From Kribbella jiaozuonensis (GTDB taxonomy: Bacteria > Actinomycetota > Actinomycetes > Propionibacteriales > Kribbellaceae): DNA of 64,000 nucleotides. Positions 53,756-61,765 of the stretch are shown piece by piece. The stretch covers positions 682,001-746,000 of the forward strand of contig NZ_SZPZ01000004.1 in NCBI RefSeq assembly GCF_005233875.1, given 5' to 3'. Under the pieces are notes generated by a model. It saw only the letters and a program-made list of their open reading frames with translations, did not search any database and had not been told where the DNA came from. A program made the translations under genes and the position numbers. The number at the start of each line of letters is the position of its first letter. Position 1 is the stretch's first letter.

Positions 53756-54853
53756 ATGGCACTTGACGACTATTACCTGCTCGGGCGGTCGGGGCTGCGG
53801 GTCAGCCGGCTGGCACTGGGCACGATGAACTTCGGCCAGGCGGGCTTCCACGCGCCGTACGGCAAGACCGAGGACGAGGCGCGGGCCATCTTCCGCGCCT
53901 ATATCGATGCCGGCGGCAACTTCATCGACACCGCCGACTTCTACACCGCCGGTGAGAGCGAGCGGATCCTCGGCCGGCTGATCGCCGAGGCGGGTGTGCG
54001 GGAGCGGATGGTGCTCACCACCAAGGCGACGAACAGCGTCGACGCCGGCGACCCGAACGCCGGCGGCAACAGCCGCAAGCACCTGATCCGCGCGCTCGAC
54101 GAGTCCCTGCGCCGGCTCGGCACCGACTACGTCGACCTGTTCCTGCTGCACACCTGGGACCGCATCACCCCGATCGACGAGGTACTGCGGACGCTCGACG
54201 ACCTCGCCCGCGCCGGCAAGATCCGGTACGCCGGACTGTCCGACGTACCGTCCTGGTACGCCGCTCGCGCGCAGACGCTGGCCGACGCTCACTCGCTGAC
54301 CCCGATGGTGAGCCTGCAACTCCCGTATTCGTTGGCCGAGCGGACGATCGAGACCGAACACGTCCCGATGGCGCAGCAACTCGGGCTCGGCATCACCGCG
54401 TGGAGCCCGCTCGCAAGCGGCTTCCTCACCGGGAAGTACCAGCGTGACGATGCTCGAGGTGTGGCCGGTGAGGGTCGTCTCACCGGCGACGGCTCACCCG
54501 TGCGGACCTGGGGAGACCGGCACTGGGACCTCTTGAAGACGCTCCAACACGTAGCGGACAAGCTCGGCGTGACGATGGCCCAGGTCGCGGTGAACTGGGC
54601 GGCCACCCAGCCGGGGGTCGCGTCCGCGATCGTCGGTGCGAGCCGGCCGGAGCAGCTCGAGTCGAGCATCGAGGCACTCAGCTTCGAGTTGCCGGCCGAG
54701 CTGCGTGCCGCGCTCGACGACGCCAGCGCCGTACCGCCGGAGTCGGTGTACCGGATGTTCACGCCGGAGTACCAGGGCTGGCTGGTCAACGCCGGGGCGA
54801 AGGTGGCCGACAAGCCGGTGGGCTACCGGCCGCCGGTGCTCAACTGGAGGTAG
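53756..54853 (+). CDS. Aldo/keto reductase
   Basis: The 365-residue TIM-barrel NADPH enzyme has the AKR signature and catalytic tetrad. These are Asp and Tyr in GGNFIDTADFYTAGESE, Lys in MVLTTKATNS and His in VDLFLLHTWDRITPIDEVL. The NADPH site near the end is AIVGASRPEQLESSIEAL. The ATG at 53756 gives the usual N-terminus (YYLLGRSGLRVSRLALGTMNFG). It is divergent from the GMC dehydrogenase and convergent with a TetR gene that it overlaps by 31 bp. The pair may oxidise and reduce sugar-like substrates. Confidence 0.93.
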   Translation: MALDDYYLLGRSGLRVSRLALGTMNFGQAGFHAPYGKTEDEARAIFRAYIDAGGNFIDTADFYTAGESERILGRLIAEAGVRERMVLTTKATNSVDAGDPNAGGNSRKHLIRALDESLRRLGTDYVDLFLLHTWDRITPIDEVLRTLDDLARAGKIRYAGLSDVPSWYAARAQTLADAHSLTPMVSLQLPYSLAERTIETEHVPMAQQLGLGITAWSPLASGFLTGKYQRDDARGVAGEGRLTGDGSPVRTWGDRHWDLLKTLQHVADKLGVTMAQVAVNWAATQPGVASAIVGASRPEQLESSIEALSFELPAELRAALDDASAVPPESVYRMFTPEYQGWLVNAGAKVADKPVGYRPPVLNWR

Positions 54854-55419
54854 TCCAGGCAGAGGTCGAGCGCGTACTCCAGGTGGGTCGACGAGCCTGA
54901 CGACATCAGGATCGCCACGCCACCTTGGATCGCGGCGATCAGCGCGGCCGCGGCGCGGGCGGGATCCACGTCGGCACGGATCTCGCCCGCGGCCTTCATC
55001 TCCTCGATACCGCTCTCGAGCCGGCGCTGCCACTGCGCGAGCAGCCTCCCGGTCACCGCCTGCGCGGCCGGGGTGTGCCGCCCGATCTCGGTGATCAGTA
55101 CGCCGAGCGGGCAATGCACGCCCTGCCGCCGGTACTTCTCCACGACGGCATCACGCCACTCGGCCCACGCGTCCCAGCTGGTCAGCTGCCCGAGGTGTGG
55201 CTCCTGGTCCTCGAGCACCTGCTCGGCCTCGCGTTCGGCGACCGCGAGCAGCAGCTGCTCCTTGCCGTCGGGGAAGTAGTGGAACAGCTGGCTCTTCCCG
55301 GTCCGGCTGCGCCGCCCGATGTCGTCCAGCTTCACCGCACTGATCCCACGCTCGCGGATCTCAGCGGCAGCCGCCGCCACGATCCGGTCCCGCGTCGCCG
55401 CACCCTTCGCTGTCAGCAC
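54823..55419 (-). CDS. TetR-family regulator (likely controls GMC/AKR genes)
   Basis: The 198-residue regulator has an N-terminal helix-turn-helix (RIVAAAAAEIRERGISAVKLDDIGRRSRTGKSQLFHYFPDGKEQLLLAV) and a YxaF/LmrA-like C-terminal domain (GVHCPLGVLITEIGRH). It starts at GTG, 10 bp from a 16-bp site that recurs in the GMC/aldo-keto reductase promoter. The glycosidase-like gene upstream on the same strand ends within that site, so both could be one transcript with an internal regulated promoter. It overlaps the reductase 3' end. Confidence 0.92.
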   Translation of the reverse strand: MLTAKGAATRDRIVAAAAAEIRERGISAVKLDDIGRRSRTGKSQLFHYFPDGKEQLLLAVAEREAEQVLEDQEPHLGQLTSWDAWAEWRDAVVEKYRRQGVHCPLGVLITEIGRHTPAAQAVTGRLLAQWQRRLESGIEEMKAAGEIRADVDPARAAAALIAAIQGGVAILMSSGSSTHLEYALDLCLDYLQLSTGGR

Positions 55420-55429
55420 GCGGTCAAAT

Positions 55430-55445
55430 GTACCCGCCGGTCCAT
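55430..55445. promoter_or_regulatory. Candidate TetR operator at the TetR gene's own promoter
   Basis: GTACCCGCCGGTCCAT lies 11 bp upstream of the TetR start codon. With flanking T it forms a good imperfect palindrome TG-N-ACC...GGT-N-CA. It is the partner of the site at 53717. Confidence 0.65.
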
Positions 55446-56455
55446 CAGCTCCGGCCGGCGTTCAGCTCCGCGAGCTTGCCGAACACCTTCTTCGGCCGCC
55501 ACTGCCCGTCGTCCCCGACCGCCACCAGCCCGTACGACGAGAGGTCGAGATCGTGCTGTGGATCGTTCTCGCGGTGCGGCAGCTCGAAGCCCGCGAAGCT
55601 GAACCAGAACGCCGCCGCGAGTTCGATCCGGTCGAATTCCTCGACGAGCTCGAACAGATACTCCACTTGTTCCTCCTCGTCCCGCTCGTACGAACCGTTG
55701 ATGACCGGCGGCGTGACGCTATGGTCCACGATCATCCAGCCACTCCCGCCCCGCTCGGCCGCGCCGCCATACGCGCAGCAGCCGAACTCGGTGGCGACCA
55801 CGGGCTTGCCCCACTTCGACCGCGCCGCCAGCTCGTCGGCGAAGGTCGCCGCGTTCGCCGCGTCCCGATACGCGTCGACGCTGACGATGTCGAACAGCTC
55901 CCAGTTCACGTCCTCCCACAGACCGGCCGCGTACGTGATCCGGCCGCCGAAGACACTACGCGCAGCGCTCGCCAGCTCCTCCTGCACTGAACCCCACCGC
56001 TCGAGCCCGGCGTGCAACTCCATCAGCTTGGCCGGGTCGGTCCAGGTCGCCGGATCGCCCATCAAAGCCAGCCGCTCACCCGAGGTCTCCCCCGGCACGA
56101 ATCCCTTGCAGAACACGGACAGCTCGCATCCCAGCACGAGTACGACCTCGCCACGCGCGGACTGCCGCAGTACCTCGGCCTGCACGGCGCAGTCGGTGAG
56201 GAAGGCGATGAACTCGGCAGGCTTGAGGTTCATCGGCATCGGCGAGAACCACAGATCCAGCCCGGCCGCCAGCGCCGCCTCGCCTGCCACCACCAGCCGG
56301 TCGAGCTCCGTGCCGACCACCCGCACCGCGGGAGCGTGCAGCTCGTCGGCGATCACCGCCATCTCATGGCGCACCGCGTCGGGATCGAAACGGTCGCGCG
56401 TACTGCGGCCTTCGTACTGCAGGCCGGTGTCGTAGTTCACCCCGATTGATCGCAT
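55445..56455 (-). CDS. Glycosidase-like TIM-barrel protein
   Basis: The 336-residue cytosolic protein resembles glycoside hydrolase TIM barrels. The N-terminus RSIGVNYDTGLQYEG, the acidic segment LVLGCELSVFCKG and VVATEFGCCAYGGAAERG (candidate catalytic Glu on strand 7) are suggestive. Related actinobacterial proteins are sometimes labelled abortive-infection proteins, a label nothing here supports. The start is the ATG at 56455, 62 bp from the divergent TetR gene. The substrate is unknown. It may share the transcript of the downstream TetR gene. Confidence 0.78.
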   Translation of the reverse strand: MRSIGVNYDTGLQYEGRSTRDRFDPDAVRHEMAVIADELHAPAVRVVGTELDRLVVAGEAALAAGLDLWFSPMPMNLKPAEFIAFLTDCAVQAEVLRQSARGEVVLVLGCELSVFCKGFVPGETSGERLALMGDPATWTDPAKLMELHAGLERWGSVQEELASAARSVFGGRITYAAGLWEDVNWELFDIVSVDAYRDAANAATFADELAARSKWGKPVVATEFGCCAYGGAAERGGSGWMIVDHSVTPPVINGSYERDEEEQVEYLFELVEEFDRIELAAAFWFSFAGFELPHRENDPQHDLDLSSYGLVAVGDDGQWRPKKVFGKLAELNAGRS

Positions 56456-56479
56456 GACCTACAGCCTAGCAACTGAACT

Positions 56480-56517
56480 CATACTCGGTACATCTTTTTA
56501 TCCGGTATGGTTAAACC
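56480..56517. promoter_or_regulatory. Inverted repeats in the glycosidase-like/TetR divergent promoter
   Basis: CATAC-T-CGG (56480-56488) and CCGGTATG (56502-56509) form an interrupted inverted repeat. GGTTAAACC (56509-56517) is a further palindrome touching the TetR start codon. These are plausible binding sites for the TetR protein encoded at 56518. Confidence 0.4.
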
Positions 56518-57123
56518 GTGAACCAACAGGGCCGCCGGGAGCGGAAGAAGGCCGAGCTCCGGACCCGGATCTCGGAGGTCGCGACCGCACTCTTCCTCGA
56601 GCGAGGCTTCGACGAGGTGTCGGTGTCCGAGGTCGCCGAGGCGGCGGATGTCGCGCGGCCGACGGTGTTCGCACATTTCGCCCGCAAGGAGGACCTGCTC
56701 TTCGACCGCTACCCCGAGGCGGAGGCCCTGGTCGTTGCCGCGATCAACGACCGCTTAGCTGGCACGTCCGCGGTCAAGGCGGTGTCCGATCTCCTGGTCG
56801 CGCTGGCCGACGAGGGGAACCCGTTGTCCACGATCCGCGGCCGGTTCCGCCGCTTCTGGGAGGTCGTCGCCGAGTCCCGGGCGCTGCAGAACCGCGCCCG
56901 GGAGCTATTGCAGCAGATCGAGCAGGCGATCGCGGGAGCGATGGAGCGCACCGGCGTACCTGATCCTCAGCTGACCGCCGCGCTCACGGTCGCCGCCTAC
57001 CGCGTCGTCCATCTGGAGTCCGTACGCCGGATCTTCGCCGGCGATGACCCCGCTGTCGTGGCCGCGGAACACCGCGAGCGCATCATCAGCGCGCTCGCCG
57101 TCGTCGATCAGGCCTTCAAGTAG
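56518..57123 (+). CDS. TetR-family regulator
   Basis: The 201-residue regulator has an N-terminal helix-turn-helix (ISEVATALFLERGFDEVSVSEVAEAADVARPTVFAHFARKEDLLFDRY) and an AcrR-like C-terminal domain. It starts at GTG, directly after GGTTAAACC, so no classical ribosome site is present and the transcript may be leaderless. It is divergent from the glycosidase-like gene and convergent with the phosphotransferase gene, overlapping it by 16 bp. It could control the glycosidase-like gene, the exporter/phosphotransferase pair, or only itself. Confidence 0.92.
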   Translation: MNQQGRRERKKAELRTRISEVATALFLERGFDEVSVSEVAEAADVARPTVFAHFARKEDLLFDRYPEAEALVVAAINDRLAGTSAVKAVSDLLVALADEGNPLSTIRGRFRRFWEVVAESRALQNRARELLQQIEQAIAGAMERTGVPDPQLTAALTVAAYRVVHLESVRRIFAGDDPAVVAAEHRERIISALAVVDQAFK

Positions 57124-57644
57124 TCCGCGATCGTCCGCGCGCACTCGATCGACGTCGCGTGCGACGTGTCGACCTCCACGTCGTACGTGATGCCCTCATG
57201 GACGATCAGAGCCTGCCCCTCGGCCATGCCGGTCGGCCGGTCACCGCGCCCCGCCTCCCGCTGTGCTGCGATCGCAGGGTCGCAGTGAACTCCGACCCAG
57301 AGCGTCTCGAGGTCGCCGATCGCGTTCCGCCAGCGCTGCTGCGAGGACGGGCCACCGAGGAACACGTCGTCCATGAGCACACGCCCGCCGGCCCGGCACA
57401 TCGCGACGATCCCGGCGGTCCAGCCGGCTTCCAACTCGCGGAACGCCGGTCCGACCGACACCTCGCCATCAGATCCGATCACGATTCCGTCCGGCGACCC
57501 GTCCAGCTTGGCCGGTAGCGCATCGACGAAGTCGTCCACGCTGAAGCCCAGCCACGGATCGTCCAGCACCTCCTGCAGAGCCCGCACAAGCGCGGTCTTC
57601 CCGGAGCTGGAACCGCCGTTCAGGATGATCAATCGAGCCGTCAC
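57108..57644 (-). CDS. Chloramphenicol 3-O-phosphotransferase-like kinase
   Basis: The 178-residue P-loop kinase has the same length as the Streptomyces venezuelae chloramphenicol phosphotransferase and aligns along it from memory. It has Walker A GGSSSGKT (Lys16), the catalytic-base Asp37 in FSVDDFVDAL, GPAFRELEAGWTAGIVAM, VLMDDVFLGG and YDVEVDTSHATSIECA. CPT phosphorylates the primary alcohol of chloramphenicol. The start overlaps the stop of the upstream MFS gene by 4 bp, so exporter and kinase are translationally coupled, as expected of a resistance pair. The true substrate may be another small alcohol. Confidence 0.9.
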   Translation of the reverse strand: MTARLIILNGGSSSGKTALVRALQEVLDDPWLGFSVDDFVDALPAKLDGSPDGIVIGSDGEVSVGPAFRELEAGWTAGIVAMCRAGGRVLMDDVFLGGPSSQQRWRNAIGDLETLWVGVHCDPAIAAQREAGRGDRPTGMAEGQALIVHEGITYDVEVDTSHATSIECARTIADYLKA

Positions 57645-58900
57645 GCCTGCAAGGCTAGAGGCTTGTCGGGCGTCAGCTCGACGGTTTTACGGCGGGCCAA
57701 CCCGAGGAACGGCAGCGCGAGCAATTGGAGACCCGCCGCCAGCAGGTAGGTCTGCCCGTAGCCCCATAGATCCGCGGACCGGCCGAGCCCCGGCTGGATC
57801 ACGACGCCACCGGCCGAGCCGAGCAGGTTGTCGAACGACAGCACCGTCGCCCGCTGCTCCGACGGGATGTGGCTGTTCAGGTACGCCTGCCGCACCGGCG
57901 TCATCGCGGCGAACATCGTGCCCCACACCATCAACAGAACGAGCGCGGCCCAGAACGATGTCACCAGACCGATCAACGCGACCACGGCCGCGGAGATAGC
58001 GATCGCTCCGATCAAGATGAGGATCCGATCCCGGAAGATGCGTGCGACGTACGACGCCGACGCGCCGCCGGCGATCTGCGCACCGGCCACGATCCCGGCC
58101 GACAGACCCGCGATCCAGTACGAATCGGCGTGCCCGTACAGCTGCAGCAGATACGGCTGCGCGGCGTAGAACCCGTACACGCTCACACCCGCGGTGAACG
58201 GACCGGCTAGCATCACCCAGCGCACCGGCGGATTCAGCAACCCGTGCCGCAGCGACGCCCGGACGATCCCGCCCATCTCGCCGCGCACCGAGACCCGCGG
58301 CTTCGGCGTGAACCCGAGGTCGCGCATCGCCCGCCACGCCACCACGAAGGTGGCCCCGAGCAACAACGCGCGGACGACGTACGGCGCGCCGAGATTCGTC
58401 ACCTGGGCCAGGAACCCGCCGCCGATCGAGCCGCCCATCATCGCGATCCCGCTCGCCACCTGCCCCTTCGCGAACGCCGCGTCGAGCGTCCCGCGGTACC
58501 CGGTCGCGTGCAGCCCGTCCACCAGCCAGGCCTCGGTCGCGCCACTGAAGAACGTGAACCCGAGCCCGAGCAGCACCGACACCACCGCCCACAGCACGAA
58601 CGGCGCGTGCGCCCGCCACAACAGCAGGTAGAGCAGCGTGGACCCGAACAGGGTGGCGGTGCCCAGGAGGTACGACGTACGCCGGCCGACCGTGTCCGCG
58701 ACGACGCCGGTTGGAACCTCGAACAGCACCATCCCGGCGGTGAAGAACGCGTTGGCGGCGAAGGCCTTGCCGATGCTCAGCCCCGCGTCGAGCAGGAACA
58801 GCGTGTTGATGCCCCAGATCATCGACGAGGCATCCGTCGAGACCACGACCAGCGTCACGTAGGTCCGCAGTACCCGCTCCGGCGTCATCTCCTGTGTCAT
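57641..58900 (-). CDS. MFS exporter coupled to the phosphotransferase
   Basis: The 419-residue transporter has about 12 membrane helices. The MFS motif A GVVADTVGRRTSYLLG lies between helices 2 and 3, and GATEAWLVDGLHATGYRGTL is as seen in drug-exporter-like members. It is the first gene of a two-gene unit with the chloramphenicol-phosphotransferase-like kinase, overlapping it by 4 bp. It is divergent from the KUP potassium transporter gene with a 75-bp gap. The substrate is probably the molecule recognised by the kinase (inference). Confidence 0.92.
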   Translation of the reverse strand: MTQEMTPERVLRTYVTLVVVSTDASSMIWGINTLFLLDAGLSIGKAFAANAFFTAGMVLFEVPTGVVADTVGRRTSYLLGTATLFGSTLLYLLLWRAHAPFVLWAVVSVLLGLGFTFFSGATEAWLVDGLHATGYRGTLDAAFAKGQVASGIAMMGGSIGGGFLAQVTNLGAPYVVRALLLGATFVVAWRAMRDLGFTPKPRVSVRGEMGGIVRASLRHGLLNPPVRWVMLAGPFTAGVSVYGFYAAQPYLLQLYGHADSYWIAGLSAGIVAGAQIAGGASASYVARIFRDRILILIGAIAISAAVVALIGLVTSFWAALVLLMVWGTMFAAMTPVRQAYLNSHIPSEQRATVLSFDNLLGSAGGVVIQPGLGRSADLWGYGQTYLLAAGLQLLALPFLGLARRKTVELTPDKPLALQA

Positions 58901-58975
58901 GTGAGGTACGTCGGAGTCGCTCTAACTGTCTCGACATGCACCCCGGTAGCTCCTGGGGCGGGTATCGTCCGGGCC

Positions 58976-60916
58976 GTGACGATTCAGCAGGACGGCGCCA
59001 CGACCCATGAGCGGAATGTCCACGACACCGTCAAACTCGCGGTGGTCATCGGGGCACTCGGTGTGGTGTTCGGTGATATCGGGACCAGTCCGATCTACAC
59101 GATCCAGACCGTGTTCAACCCCGAGGACCCGCACCCGGTGCCGGTCAGCGACGCGAACGTGTTCGGTGTGGTCTCGCTGATCTTCTGGTCGGTGATGATC
59201 ATCGTCACCGTCACGTACATCCTGCTCGCGCTGCGCGCCGACAACGACGGCGAGGGCGGCCTGATGGCGCTGATCACGATTCTGCGCGGCTGGGCCCGTC
59301 GGCACCCGGAACGCAAGGGCGCCGTCGTACTGGCCGGGCTCGGCCTGTTCGGAGCGTCGCTGTTCTTCGGCGACAGCATGATCACGCCCGCCATCTCGGT
59401 ACTCTCCGCGGTCGAAGGCCTGAAACTCGTCGAGCCGTCGCTGGGCGAGTACGTCGTACCGATCACCGCGGTGATCATCATCGTGCTGTTCATGGTCCAG
59501 CGGCGTGGGACCGAGGCGGTCGGCCGGGTGTTCGGGCCGATCATGATCCTCTGGTTCGCCGCCATCGGTGCGTGCGGGATCAGCGGGATCGCCGGGCATC
59601 CGGAGATCCTGAAGGCGCTGTCGCCGACGTACGCAATCAGCTTCCTCGCCGGACATTTCCACATCGCGTTCTTCGCGCTGGCCGCGATCGTGCTGTCGGT
59701 CACCGGAGCCGAGGCGCTGTACGCCGACATGGGGCACTTCGGCCGGAAGGCGATCACCCGCGGCTGGCTGTTCCTCGTACTGCCCGCGTGTGTGCTGAGC
59801 TACCTGGGCCAGGGCGCGCTGATCCTCAAGGACCAGTCCAATATCAGCGGGCCGTTCTTCCTGCTGATCCCGGACTGGGGCCGGCTACCGCTCGTACTCC
59901 TCGCGACCGCGGCCACCGTGATCGCGTCGCAGGCCGTGATCACCGGCGCGTACTCCGTCGCCTCCCAGGCCGCGAAACTCGGCTACCTGCCGCGACTGCG
60001 GGTCGCGCACACGTCGGCGACCACGGTGGGTCAGATCTACGTGCCGTGGATCAACTGGCTGCTGCTGGTGTCGGTGCTGACGCTGGTCTTCGCGTTCCGC
60101 AGTTCGGCAGCGCTGGCGTACGCGTTCGGTATGGCGGTCACCGGCACGATCACGATCACCACCACGCTGTTCTTCTACGTCGCCCGCTACCGCTGGAACA
60201 TCTCGTGGTGGCTGATCGGCATCGGCGCGGCGTTACTGCTCTCGGTGGACCTGCTGTTCGTCGGGGCCAACCTGACCAAGCTCATCCACGGCGCCTGGCT
60301 GCCGCTGCTGATCGCGCTGACGGCGTTCACGATCATGACGACGTGGCAACGCGGGCGCCAGGTCGTCACGGCCGAGCGGGAGCGGGCCGAGGGTTCGCTG
60401 CAGGAGTTCATCAACCAACTCGGCTCCGGCGACATGCCGATCCGCACAGTGCCCGGTACGGCGATCTTCCTGAACCGCGGCGGCGTCAGCACCCCGCTCG
60501 CGCTGCGGGCGAACGTCGAGCACAACCAGGTGCGACACGAGCACGTGGTGATCGTGGCGATCGAGACCGCGGAGGTGCCGCGCGTCCCCGAGGACCAGCG
60601 GGTGATGGTCAACGATCTCGGGTACGGCGACGACGGGATCACCCACGTCACGATCAAGTTCGGGTACATGGAGTCGTCGGACGTCCCGAGCGCTCTGGCC
60701 CTGCTGGACCCGGACGCCACCGAGGGCCCGATCGATCTCGAGCACGCGTCGTACTTCCTGTCGAAGATCGAGCTCCGCCGGGGCGACGCACCGACGATGG
60801 CGGGCTGGCGCAAACAACTGTTCCTTGCCACGTCACACATCACGGCCGACGCCGCGGAGTACTTCGGTCTCCCGCGCGACCGGACCGTCATCATCGGATC
60901 GCATATCGAGTTGTAG
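58976..60916 (+). CDS. kup: KUP-family potassium transporter
   Basis: The 646-residue K+ uptake permease has a long hydrophobic half with about 12 helices, starting AVVIGALGVVFGDIGTSPIYTIQTVF (the KUP signature GxVxGDIGTSPLY). It then shows GGLMALITILRG, GDSMITPAISVLSAVEGL and GAEALYADMGHFG. A cytosolic C-terminal domain of about 170 residues follows (GTAIFLNRGGVSTPLALRANVEHN, SYFLSKIELRRG). The GTG at 58976 is preferred because upstream codons lack family similarity. The AraC gene follows after 3 bp. Confidence 0.95.
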   Translation: MTIQQDGATTHERNVHDTVKLAVVIGALGVVFGDIGTSPIYTIQTVFNPEDPHPVPVSDANVFGVVSLIFWSVMIIVTVTYILLALRADNDGEGGLMALITILRGWARRHPERKGAVVLAGLGLFGASLFFGDSMITPAISVLSAVEGLKLVEPSLGEYVVPITAVIIIVLFMVQRRGTEAVGRVFGPIMILWFAAIGACGISGIAGHPEILKALSPTYAISFLAGHFHIAFFALAAIVLSVTGAEALYADMGHFGRKAITRGWLFLVLPACVLSYLGQGALILKDQSNISGPFFLLIPDWGRLPLVLLATAATVIASQAVITGAYSVASQAAKLGYLPRLRVAHTSATTVGQIYVPWINWLLLVSVLTLVFAFRSSAALAYAFGMAVTGTITITTTLFFYVARYRWNISWWLIGIGAALLLSVDLLFVGANLTKLIHGAWLPLLIALTAFTIMTTWQRGRQVVTAERERAEGSLQEFINQLGSGDMPIRTVPGTAIFLNRGGVSTPLALRANVEHNQVRHEHVVIVAIETAEVPRVPEDQRVMVNDLGYGDDGITHVTIKFGYMESSDVPSALALLDPDATEGPIDLEHASYFLSKIELRRGDAPTMAGWRKQLFLATSHITADAAEYFGLPRDRTVIIGSHIEL

Positions 60917-60919
60917 CGC

Positions 60920-61765
60920 ATGGACCAGTCGTACGACGAAAGCCACCCGCTGCCGCAGCTGTCGGGGCTCGTTCGTACGGTCTGGATCCAGCGGACCGGA
61001 TCTGTCGCGTATGTGCAGCGCGACCTGCCGACGGGTGGGGTCGAGCTGCATTGCCCGGTGGGCGGCGTGCCGCGGTTGGTCGGGCCGTTGACGCACGCTC
61101 AGGTGCAGGTGATCCCGCCGCGGACGACGATCGTCGGGGTGCGGTTCATGCCGGGCGCGGGCACGGCGCTGCTCGGCGTACCGGCTGATGAGTTGGTTGA
61201 TTGTGCGGTTGAGCTGTGGGGTCCGGCGGCGGTGGCGATCGGGTCGGTCGTGGCTTCGGGTGATCCGGTTGCGGCGTTGCTTGACGTGCAGCGGTATCTG
61301 GCTCGTCAGCGGCTGCGGCCGGATCCGCTGGTCGCGGAGCTGGTGCGCCGGCTGATGCCGTGGGATCCGACGGGGATCGCGTCGTTGGCCGACGATCTCG
61401 CGTTGTCGGAGAGTCAGCTGCGGCGCCGGTGTCTGTCGGCGACCGGGGTCGGGCCGAAGACCTTGCAGAGGACGTTGCGGTTCCAGGGGTATCTGGCGCT
61501 GGCTCAGGCCGGCTACGGCAACGGTCTCGCGGATCTCGCGGCCGAGACCGGGTATGCGGATCATGCGCATCTGACCCGGGAGTGTGTGCGGTTGACCGGG
61601 GTGACTCCACGGGAGCTTCTCGGGGACAAGGCCGATCGCTGCGACTGCGGCCACGACCACTCCGCGTCGTACCGCCCGTTCCTGGCCGGCTGGTACGACC
61701 GTTTCCTTCAAGCCCAGACATCCCGCACCCGTCTACCGTCGGCCCATGGAGCTGATCGCACCTGA
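60920..61765 (+). CDS. AraC-family regulator
   Basis: The 281-residue regulator carries a cupin-like N-terminal domain (PTGGVELHCPVGG, PPRTTIVGVRFMPGAG). The C-terminal AraC domain has two helix-turn-helices (GIASLADDLALSESQLRRRCLSATGVGPKTLQR and GLADLAAETGYADHAHLTRECVRLTGVTPRELL). A His/Cys-rich stretch follows (CDCGHDHS). The start lies 3 bp after the kup stop. Its end overlaps the FAD-oxidoreductase start by 20 bp, so kup, araC-type, FAD, DHFR-like and NTF2-like genes may form one transcript. Coding DNA here is G-rich at synonymous sites, unlike the next genes. Confidence 0.92.
   Translation: MDQSYDESHPLPQLSGLVRTVWIQRTGSVAYVQRDLPTGGVELHCPVGGVPRLVGPLTHAQVQVIPPRTTIVGVRFMPGAGTALLGVPADELVDCAVELWGPAAVAIGSVVASGDPVAALLDVQRYLARQRLRPDPLVAELVRRLMPWDPTGIASLADDLALSESQLRRRCLSATGVGPKTLQRTLRFQGYLALAQAGYGNGLADLAAETGYADHAHLTRECVRLTGVTPRELLGDKADRCDCGHDHSASYRPFLAGWYDRFLQAQTSRTRLPSAHGADRT

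Noticed and set aside
55445..56455. Abortive-infection (phage defence) annotation for the TIM-barrel protein
   Set aside because: No Abi motif (AbiEii, AIPR, HEPN or similar) is present. The sequence looks like a glycosidase-type barrel, so a defence role is unsupported.
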